DNA of 64,000 nt from Branchiostoma floridae (lineage: Eukaryota; Chordata; Leptocardii; Amphioxiformes; Branchiostomatidae): positions 5,994,874-6,058,873 of the forward strand of contig NC_049985.1 of NCBI RefSeq assembly GCF_000003815.2, read 5' to 3'. Below, piece after piece: positions 20,723 through 31,481 of this stretch (its first letter is position 1; the number at the start of each line of letters is the position of its first letter). A program made the translations under genes and the position numbers. The notes beneath the pieces were generated by a model. It searched no databases, was not told where the DNA came from, and was given only the letters and a program-made list of their open reading frames with translations.

Positions 20723-23700
20723 GTGAGTTTTCCGCCGAGTTTTGTGTTGTTGAAGTGAGAGTAATCTACGTGTCGGTTTCGCTTGCTTGCTGCGTCACGC
20801 GTGAACTCTGCACTCGAAACTGACATTCCAGCTTGTCAACTGGAAGTTTAGGGTAGCACGCAATGATGCCACTTCATCCAATAAGAAATGCTAATACAAT
20901 CTTTCCCCTACTGTTGTGTTTACAACTTTATTTTTTAATGTATGAACCAATAAAGCAATTCTTGGTATTTTTATGGCATTCAAAGTTCCCAGGTATTAAT
21001 TCCTTTGAAGTGTTCCCATTGAACAGCAATTGCATGTGTATACTTTACTGTAGATATTAAAATGTTCTCAGTGGTGTCATTTATGCAGTTTTCACAGTGA
21101 CTTCCCCGCTGTGACAGTGTGAATTCATGACACTATTGATATGTGTTTTCAATTTATTAGTACTATTACTTACAGTGCTGACACTGCAGTAGAAAGGCAT
21201 TGTTTCAACTCTGTGACAATGAATGAATTTAATTAGTTACAGTATGCATTGTTTGGGACAGTAATTGTCACACCTGTGCTCTATTGTTTTGAATATTCAT
21301 GAATGTGAGGAATTTGTGAACAAATGCTTCAGGTGTTCCAGGTAATTTGAATTTTGGCATTAATTATGCTGATTTACATGTACTCAATACAATGTGAGGA
21401 TGTGATTTTGGAAAAACCAAAAGTCAATGTACATGACATGTTTGTTGCTTATTTTCCGTTACTCATTCTATGTGCTACTTGATAGATGTGTTATGATTTT
21501 AAATTTTATGTAATCTTCAAGAAAAGCAACCAGTATATTTTAACAAACTATATAAAACTCAATATTATGTATATTTGCCTTATTTGGTATACCTGACTAC
21601 ACCTATTTGTCTTGCAAAAGATGGTATACACCCTTACAATGTCCCAACTGAAACTGTGCTGAATGTTTATTGATGTTGATGTTGAACTATTGCACAACCC
21701 CATTTGCAGCCAATTGTATTATATGACAGGAGGTAGCTAACAGGAGGCCTGGAGTACTGTCTGCATATTCAGTTAGATATCCCATCCTACTCAGTTTTTG
21801 AGCCTGTGTTGTTAATTTTCGTTGCTTTAAGCCTGTCATTCTAAGCTCACAAAATATGTTTGAATCAATTTCAATGTCATAAATTGCTGATTTAAAAAAA
21901 ATTCTGTCTCAATAAGTCCTGGAGACAGCCCTCAGACTGAATTTGAAATATTACCTTTTGCATTTGACCAACAGGTATCTTGATAAATGGATGATACCAG
22001 TAGCAATTTTTATACCATCTTCAAAATACAAATATAGTTATAGTATACTGATGTATTTCTGATTTGGAAGTTGGGATATTTTCTGAGTAGCTATATGTAA
22101 TTGTATGGGCTGCAGTGGGATTACTAGACAGTCAGTTATACTAACTTATAGTATACTACCCCCTTCCAGCCCCAGGGTATGTACATATTGCAGTGCTCTA
22201 TGCTACCTAATTGGGGTAGCAACTTATGATCTAATGCACTAACGGGTCATCTTTATATTCAGTGTTATTCAAAAGTTGGGTGGTTATTTTTAGTTCTGGC
22301 AGGTGTGAGGCTTTGTTATGGAAATCACTGTTAGTCCCTACAGCTGGGGGTCAGCTGGGTATGGCTCAGGGAACTCAGAGCTGCCAATTCTACTGTAAAT
22401 CTTGACACTTTCGCATTGCTTTCATTTTCACATTTTTCTTGGGGTCTCTCCACTACAAATTTATCATTTTATGATACCGCAAATCTGTACAAGTACTACT
22501 GAACTGTGTCAACCGGAATATAAAAACACAGCTTGAAAGTAAAGAAATTAATTAATTGATTTAGTTATTTTAGGTGATGAGGACTTGTGATTTGGAGAAA
22601 TAGGGAAACGGAGGTGTCTGGGGTGCTAAGGAACTTGCAGTTGAGAGATTTCTATAGCACAGGAGCGATGCATTGGGTATGCATTTTTGCAGTTAATATT
22701 TACACAGTTTTACAGTGTAGGGTAAAAGCAAAAGGGAGAAGCAATCGCCCAATTCACACGCACGTTTTGGAGTCAACTACTACTGTGCAAGGAGAACCCT
22801 AGGCCTGTCAAGTAGCATTTTTAGCTTGTTAAAAAACTCCACTTGAGCAGCCCCAAGCTTCCCATACACAGCCTGTTGTCAGCCACAAAAATACATGTGA
22901 AAATTGGTCTAATAATTCATTTAAGTTCCTCAAAAACTGATATGCAAAATATGTAGCATTCTGTGGCTACAGATTAGATAAACTGATAATGGTGTCTGCT
23001 TACCAAGATGTTGAAGCATGCGGTAATTGCTTCTAATATGGAAAGTGCATGAACTTCCTTGTTGTTTCAACTTTTGCCTAGATAGAGATCATGAGCTGAA
23101 TACAAAAAGAGCTATAACACTTAAGTGCATGTTGGAATTCTGAATGTTGGATGTTGTGACCCCAAAGTGAGATTGCTCCCCCTCTAGTGCACTTCTACTT
23201 TTCAGTTTACCGTTTTTCATGTCAGTTCTATGATTGCGGTGATAACACGCCATACATTCCTGTACTGTGCTAATAGGGGTGATAACTGGGTCAGGAGAGC
23301 TGTTGACATGTTCAGTCAGTTGTGTAACAACTTTAGTTCCCTGCCAAAGCCTTTGAGCAGTTTATTATGGTATCTTAGCCTAGCTATACATATATACATA
23401 AATATGATTGGAATGGCAAAGTCTTTAAAGTATCGGTTGGACGAGGTTAGAAGAATGTGAAGTGACTATGGCTTGGTTTGACTGTTAATTCAGTTGTAGT
23501 AGTAGATGTTGCAGGTGGTTTTTCTCAGCAATGATTATGAGGTTAAAGGAGTTTACAGGGCAAAGATGATAAGAAGGAGTTTGCGTGACAATGTAAGATT
23601 TACCTCTACACTGTATGGTAATAAACTATACTTGTATATAAAGTTGTATCAAATTTTGTATGCTTCACATTTGCGAACAAGTTTTTTTCAGAGTCAGAGC

Positions 23701-26700
23701 ATTCTAGACTACTTACTACTGTGATACCTATTAAAAGGTACCAAAAAAGATGAAGCTTTTTTAATTAGCCCTTCTCATGTTTTTGCCAAGAAATCCGAGG
23801 CAGACCTTTACTTTTTTCTACATTGTCTGCTGGGTTCTTCAACAGATTCACAGCTCTCCTCTTGACACAGAACTGAAGGCTTTACATACTACTTCTATTT
23901 CTAGTTCATAATCTGCAAACTTCTTGGTAGGAATATCATCTAATGTACTGCATCCTACTACTTTCATTTTCAAATAAGCGTCAGTATGTGCTGCATGGGA
24001 ATGAGATATTTTCATAGGTCACGGATCATAACTCCGTCGGTAAATCTGGATGAAGAAACAATTTCTATGTAAACTGGGTCAGAGCTTCTGGGGATTGCAG
24101 TGATCTTTATTCCATCTAAGGGCCAGTAAATCAGGTATGTAGGTTGTCACGGTAACGTTATTGCTTTTTGAATAAGCCGTAAGTGTCGGGAGACAGTTTG
24201 ACGGGTTCACGACTGTCTTCAAGTGTTGGCAGACTCCCAGTCCAATCTTATAGTGTTACTCATCCGAAGCGCTGGCGCTCAAGATGAAGTCTCAGGGACG
24301 TCCGCTAGATGAGATTGTGACATCGGCATGTCTAGACGTCCCATTTATTGTAGAAGAGTTCTTGAGGTCTCTTTTATCATCTTGATCCTCGGCACAAAGC
24401 CTGAAGATTTAGCAGGCTTAGGATGAAGTACCAAGCGATACTGTGCACAGTCAGCACAAGCTAGTTATTCTCAAGCTATGCTTCAGATCTACAGTATCTT
24501 GAGTTCCCTGGTGACCAATATAAGGTAGACTCATGGAGACTTTTAGAAACAAGCAATCTTCAAACCTGGGCAAGTACAATCAATTTATCAGCTACCAGTA
24601 CATCATTTGCAGTCCAGCAAGGTATCAAAGATTTAAAATCTGTGTAAAATGTTTATCACGGTTTTTGTGAATTTCCTGTACCATTGATTATTGTGACTTT
24701 CTCATTGATTCTGTCTGATAGCATGGCTTTCAGAATGCAACAGACATGCATATAGCACGCAGGAAAGTGAAGATGTACAGGAAGTGAGATGAGCTTTCAT
24801 AACCTATTCTGGAACCTTTGACCTAACTTCCTGTCAGTGTCTTTGGACCGGGGCTAAGCCAACCTATCCATCCTGCCAGTCTTTGGTTTCCCACGTCACA
24901 CCCTGACACTCTACAATATTCAAGACACCACAAGAAACAGACAGCACCAAAAATAACACCAGCCTGTTTGCACATAATAACATTATGATCTTCTTGGAAA
25001 GGTCTTCAAGTGCCTCACCATGGTTTATTTGTTTGTTTACAAACAAACTCCCCATTCAATTTGGGGATACATGAACGTTGTACCGACTTAAATTCTGCTG
25101 CAAAGATGGCTGTACCACACGAGAACAAGATGCTCCATGCAACAATCTAAAATGGCTGCCAAGCAGTTGTTCAATGTTGTGCAAAGAAAACAGTGTCATG
25201 CATGTAAGTGTGGGCTATAACAGATGTATTGCAAAATAACCCTTATTTGAATAGAGAGCTTTCATACTAATAGCATGATTTGGAGGGGTCAGCATTGTAT
25301 TGGATAATAACCAATTTTCGATAATTACTGCCCTGACCCAGTATACTCTATAATGTTTAAATTACTGCTGAATTGTTGACCTTAAAAGCATGCTTTGGCG
25401 TGTAACACACAGGATTATGCAGTTAATTAACCGTGCCTTTAGCGGCCTCCGAGCGGTCGGTTTCAATTACCAGCACTTGTCTGCTTTAAGGGAAGACCTT
25501 GTCCCCCATCTGAATGTCTTATTTTCTGGCAGGGTAGTTTTGTGACCCGAACTGTGGCGAGGGCGACAGTTGGTATCCGTAGATGGCCTTGTGATGATTG
25601 GGTGGACTTGTTTAGGTTGCATGTCACACAGGAGCCAATCAATAGTGGGTGTCACCGGGAGCAATCAGCCTGGTAAGTAGTAAAATGCAGGGGAGCGAGG
25701 TGTCTCGTGTCTGACCCATCGATCCGTCCTCGGATAGCGGTCTGGCCGCTGCATTTGCCGGCGCTGCGTTTGCTGTTTTTTTTTCTTCTTCACGAGCCGT
25801 TGTCAGACAGATAGTCTGCTTCTTTACTAGGTGATAACTATATATTTACATGGTACTATGTACAATGTACATCATCGATTTAAAGCATTCTGCAATAAAG
25901 TTGTGTAGAACATGGTAAACTAAAAAATATTATGCAAAATGTCAATTGGGTATAGATACCTGACCAGGTTTATTTCATTTATTATATGACATGAAATACT
26001 GTACACAAGAAAAGTTGTTTGCAAAGTAAATGGAGAAAAATGCTAGAGGCACTAATTGAATGAAGGAAATTACCAACTTCACATTTTCAGTTATGACAAA
26101 ACATATGGTGATTTCCCTAGTATATATCTTGTTGAAGTATTCTGTAATGTGTGACAAAGAAACTGAATGTGATTGTTAACACTGCCACTTATAACCAAAT
26201 TTGCCATATTCAAATGAGAATTTAGGTTGAGGGAATAGTAATGCAAGTCATTTATTTGTGAACTGTTGAGTCATCATATGACATAATGTAATTATGTTAG
26301 CTCTCTTATAGGTAGATTGGTGATTTACTTTAGCAACAATGTACTACTATAAGATATGATGCTCAAATTCCTGGAAAAAAGTATCTGATGATGTCTGGTG
26401 TTGTGAAGAGCCTTTTTTTAAATTCAATTTAATCGGTTCTCTCTTCCTATAAAAAAAAGAACACTAGAAAGGCAACATTTTCGCGAAAATGCAGCAAGTC
26501 TTTCCCGTGGCCTTTTGTGAAGCTACTCACACACATTACCATTAACATTATTATTTATTAGGTGGCCCCTATAGTAGTGCTGTGTACCTAAGGCTAAGCT
26601 TAAATTCATGATCAGATTCAGGTTCGGACTCGAGTCTAGAGATTCAGGTTCAGGTCCGGTAGCCTCCAAACTAGCAAGGTCATGTCAAAGGGAAAAGATA

Positions 26701-28089
26701 CAAAATACTTAAAGTTCTGCTGCAGTACCAAGGACAGCCACCAAAGGGCCCAAAATTGACCTTGATCTTAGTGTTCACAATACATAGCCACGTACTAAAT
26801 ATCATCATCATCCACCCAGAGGTTCATAAGTTGCTGCTGCAGAAACAATTGTACACAAACTTACGAACCAAAAACTGCCAGGTCCTCCATTTTTCATGGA
26901 GATAATGAAGAGGCTGAATATACGGCATCTGCCAGGAGAGAAACAAATGCACAGTGGTACGGAGCGCATCCCTGGTGACCCATTTCCCTGGCGATGTTAT
27001 GGGATTTACTTTTACTGTTCGATCAATAATTGTGACAGATATTGCAACAATACAGGGATTACTTCATACTTTATGTAGTGAAGCCCGTAGGTCCATCAAT
27101 CATTTTAGTTTTGCTGTTACAGACCATGTTTTTTGGAGTGGTACATTTTGCATCACTCTTCATTATTTATATCTGAAGTTTTATTGATGCAGCTAAGCAG
27201 CATGATTAAATATGTTCAACTACAAATTGCATAGAAATACAAAGTAAGCCTTAAGATTGTGCTCACTAAACAATAAGAATAACAGCTGTACAACATATTA
27301 AGTAAATCTGTAATACCTTCAAGTTGTTATTTTTTTAAGTTAGGTGGGGCTATTCATAGATTTCAGTAATCTTTCTTGTAGCAAAGTAACTTAGTTTATG
27401 ATAGTTTATCTGATTTAGTTCAAACTTTAATTTGTGGTGTATTTTTGAGACAATAAATTAAATTTTTTCTAGCATCTATTTAAGTAATAGAAGTATAGTC
27501 ACCCCCTTTATTTCTCTCAGAAAAGGCTGTTTCTTTGTGAAATGTACAGGCATAGTATGTGACTTGCCAATTGTTCCCATGTTCAAGCAATTGTACAAAG
27601 CTGGCAGTGTCTCATTGTAGTGTCAAGGATCTGCCAATTTGGCTCAAGGATCGAAATGTTTCTTTCAATTTCATTCCAATTTTCTCAGTCTGCCCTATGC
27701 CAACCAGCAGAAACTATTTATCTATAAAGTAAAGGAAACTTGGTCTTTAAAGTGTATGATTTAGGTTTCGTTTCCTCAGTTTCTTCAAAGAGGCCGTTCT
27801 AACAACATTGTTGAAGGAAATATTAGTTCTCCAGTGCCTGTGCCCTCCCCAGGATGTTGCTTCAATGGACAAGCCCTTGAATACAGATCGGTGTGTATGT
27901 TCAACACAGCATATCTTCCTGTTGAAACACAGTCATGACAAAGGCCTCCAGGCCTGCATATTTACTGGAGAGAATGTTTGTTCCTGGGCCAGGCAAAGGT
28001 CAGCTACTTTCTTGCGGAAGACATTCTTCTTCGGAGCGTTTCCGGGAGAGAATGGGATTAGGGCCTCATGCTGCTTGGGGTTGTCATTA
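20723..28089 (+). other. OTUD4 intron 3, first part
   Basis: Long AT-rich intron without supported exons. A partial copy of the 7039-7249 MITE lies at about 22393-22440. A more GC-rich, less repetitive island is at about 25440-25780. Open frames of 60-105 residues show no domains. Confidence 0.4.
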
Positions 28090-28419
28090 CAGGGCTCAAA
28101 ACACCACCTGCATATGCAGGTTTAATAGTGCAGGTAGAATTCGAGCTGTGCATGAATTTTTGGTGTTTACATGCATCTAACATGCACTGGTCCGTGTACT
28201 GAGTTTTACACATAAATGTTCTATGATGTAGGTGTATATGAATTGTTATTAGCTGCATTGACTGTTACCACCTATAAAGTATAAATTAAAGAAAAAGAAA
28301 AAATAGCAATCATATATGTATGGTTTCTGAACAATTCTAGTATGATCCATACTTCCTAAATTCAGAGCGGTATAGGTAAAATTTGTGCAGATATGCAGGA
28401 AAAAGTATTTCGAGCCCTG
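28090..28419 (+). mobile_element. Dispersed repeat, copy A (inverted partner at 53000)
   Basis: Starts cagggctcaaaacacc and ends aaagtatttcgagccctg, forming CAGGGCTC(G/A)AAA inverted ends. It contains acctgcatatgcaggt and a long AT-rich centre. The reverse complement recurs at 53000-53292. A hAT-like non-autonomous element is likely from the ends; no clean target duplication was found. Confidence 0.65.
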
Positions 28420-29352
28420 TCATGGAGCCCTGTTATTACCTGAACGTGAATCACCCACTTAGTGTGTCTGAAGCAAGTTAGAGTTTCTCTATCAGTAACA
28501 CCCTGGAGGCTAATGTGATATGTTAGTTATGGCTCTCCTGAAGTTATAAGCACTTACAATTACATGGTGCATGCATATTTTACATTTTGAGTAACATGTC
28601 ACTTAGAATATTAGCAGGGCTCCCTTGGAAATCAGTTTTTTGAAAACTGAAGGGACTACCCTACAACAAGATTGATGAATAAAGATAAGTAGCAGCGGTA
28701 GTAGTATTCAATTTTGTTTTATTATTTTTCATGTTATTGCTTGTTAATCAACTGTTGCATGTATCTCTTGTAATTTTTTGCAAATCAACTGTGCTGGAAA
28801 GCATAGCCAATCCCACCACTGGAAAACATAGAAATGCAAATTAGAATTATAAAGATGAAAATATTTCAAACTCATGAAGCCGAACTCTTAAGTCGAATCC
28901 CTGATTTCTATGCAGTCTAGTTGTGATGGACAGTCAGGATCAGTGTGTTCTTAAGTTTGTTTTTGCTACATCCCCTTCAGATGATGTGTTTATACATCTT
29001 GCTCTGCATAGTGCCTGCAGCACTTAAGGCAAGTTGATTATTGAAATTTGGCGAGGAAATTTATTGCAATGTCTTCTATACCGAAGAAAGAGCTCATGAA
29101 AGCTTAAGAGAGAAAAGATGGGATATGTGTGGAATAAGAATAAAGGGAATAACCTTTGATATCTTGTGAAATGAGGTAAAATGGAAAGAATTTTAAATGT
29201 TTTCCCAAAGGAAAAACATAAATATTGTTTTTGCTGGTGCTCTCTTTATTTTTTTTCCTCTTAGCAGAAAAGGTTGAGGGAAAAGGCTGGGCAGGACCTG
29301 GTCTTCTAGACCTGAACCATACCTGCAGCTGTACCTGAATTTTCTGTACCGG

Positions 29353-30500
29353 TGTGACAGCGATCTCGCCCCCCCGGCGATCTCGCCCCCCCAGGGGGCG
29401 AGATCACTAGCGTTTTCGCCCCCCTTTAGCGTTTTCGCCCCCCCCCCCCCAGAGCAGCTGGCTACTGCATATTACAGGTGCGCTACCTGGTACTATACTG
29501 CACCTGGGGAGTAACGTATATGGTGTGTTACCTGGTACCTATATGGTACCTTATTACCGTACGTAAGAAGCCAAACCCCAGAAGCCGATACTATATGTTT
29601 CGGTGCAAACATGACATTGAAATGAAAAAGACAATTTTTGCAGCTGAGGTGGCATAAAAACAGTGCTACTGCGAACGTATAAATCAACACCGTCTATGGT
29701 ACGGAATACGTCAGCTATATGTTTCCAATTTGTCACAGTGTTTTCTTTCTTGTGCTGGAAACATTTTCAAAGCACTAACAAAAACACACGTGAATAATAG
29801 TTTCTCATTATAAACACTATCTACGCGCAAGTTGATATAGCTGTTGCTAAATGCAACACAAACACTGGTAAAGTACCTGTCTTAGGAAACACGGGTAAAT
29901 GCATCAGTTCCTAAATACTAGAAAAAAAAAACAGTCATGTTGGAGGTGAAGATATCCCTTGGCCAGGTGCATATACCAAAATGTGCGTTATTCTAATTAA
30001 TACCTAATATTTGCATAATTAATAAAGACATTACATAGTTCTTTTGTGGTCACTTCATGGTAGAGACTTCATATTGGAGATATATAGGTTGCTTGAGGAC
30101 AGGTGAATACAATGAAATACATCTTATGTCAAGACTCAGGTATATGCAATAATGGGAATACAAGGGACCAAACCCTCCTTGTCTGAAACAAGTTCAACTA
30201 TCTTATTACCATGTAATTACGTTAATATTGATACTATGAATGGAGTTATGTATCAAACTCGTGTACTTATATCATTCTGAAACTACATTTTGTGATTTAT
30301 ACCAATCAACTTCTAAAATGTCATGTAAACCCGTTTTTTTGGGGGGGGGGCGAAATCGCTAAAGGGGGGCGAGGTAAGGGGGCGAGATCACTAGCCGGGG
30401 AGGGCGAGATCGCTAGTGATTTCGCCCCGGGGGGGGCGAGATCGCTAGTGATTTCGCCCCCGGGGGGGCGAGATCACGGGGGGGCGAGATCGCTGTCACA
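29353..30500. mobile_element. 1.15 kb element with long GC-rich inverted repeats, CCGG duplication
   Basis: Both ends read TGTGACAGCGATCTCGCC inward. The inverted arms extend over about 100 bp (left, 29353-29452) and 160 bp (right, 30340-30500), built from repeated GCGATCTCGCCCCCC and CTAGTGAT-type blocks with G/C runs up to 10-13. CCGG flanks both ends (29349-29352 and 30501-30504; ACCGGT with a shorter end is equally possible). A related empty site, cctgaattttctgtaCTGG, lies at 45279-45297. No transposase is inside, so it is non-autonomous. I cannot assign the superfamily. Confidence 0.8.
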
Positions 30501-30524
30501 CCGGTACCCATCCCTAACCTCTGC

Positions 30525-30648
30525 TCTTGATAAGTGTGCTGGATTCTTTTGATTTTACATGCAGAGTATTGACGACAGAGTACTGGTTACAACACGTAAA
30601 GGAAATTCTAGACAATACTGGTTACTCTTACCTATGGAACTCTATGAA
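30525..30648 (+). mobile_element. LINE ORF2 fragment, part left of the transposon
   Basis: A frame reading TTEYWLQHVKEILDNTGYSY then LWNSM up to the target duplication continues on the right at 36834 with SQLDNKHICTSLRN. This is the thumb/C-terminal region typical of amphioxus non-LTR retrotransposons. Confidence 0.65.
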
Positions 30649-30906
30649 TAGGGGTAACACACTAAAATTTCAAACTCCTCATACCTTTTAGAACTTGGTC
30701 TCATTTGATAGATCTTTGTGAAAGGAACAGAATGTTTTTTATTTGAACTAAATCGGACATACCGTTAGAGAGTTATGGCCGTTCAAAGGTCTGAAAATTT
30801 GCCTTAAATTCTCCGGACTCGTAATAATCCTTAAATTAACTATATTTCAAGATGCTATAACTGAATAGAGAAAAACTATAGACAAACAATTTTCACATGC
30901 TTCTCT

Positions 30907-30912
30907 TTTATT
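30907..30912 (-). promoter_or_regulatory. Candidate poly(A) signal of the transposon gene
   Basis: AATAAA on the minus strand, about 570 bp after the stop codon and inside the element. A second one is at 30738-30743. Confidence 0.35.
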
Positions 30913-31040
30913 ACTACCAATGTAACAAATACATAAAAATTGTGGCTCATGCTTCATTATTTCTCAAGATATCATCGATGGATAATTTGCCAAAAATGAC
31001 AAAAATATGGACATGGTCCAAGGCAACTTGATCGCACAGA

Positions 31041-31350
31041 AACTAAGTCAGCTAATTAAATATGCGAAATTGCAATATCTCAAAAAATTTTAAACATACA
31101 AGGGAAAAAATTGGTACACAAAGGTTCTGGCATGCCCTGAATTCAAATCTGGCATCAAAACTTATCCATCTCTTTTCAAATGATGAATAATCAATAAATC
31201 ATGCCATCTTAAGGTCATAAAATCCAACTCGGCTAATTAAATATGCGAAATTGTAATAACTTCATCATCTTACAGGATATAGGGCCAAAAACTGGCACAT
31301 AGGGGTTTTGGAACATGCTTGATTCATATCTGGCATCAAAACCTATCTAT
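31041..31350. repeat. Two-copy 181-bp tandem repeat near the 3' end of the transposon
   Basis: gctaattaaatatgcgaaat occurs at 31051 and 31232, and each copy is followed by ctggcatcaaaac(t/c)tatc at matching spacing. It lies inside the transposon between the stop codon and the left terminal repeat. Confidence 0.8.
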
Positions 31351-31481
31351 CTGCTTCAGCTAAAAGCCTAAAGCAACAAAACCAATAAGGTAAAGGAACT
31401 AGCAATAAATGTTCAATTACCGGACATTATGGAAATTGTTACATTCTTCAAACTACGTGGTGTGATCTGTCAAAACAGCAT

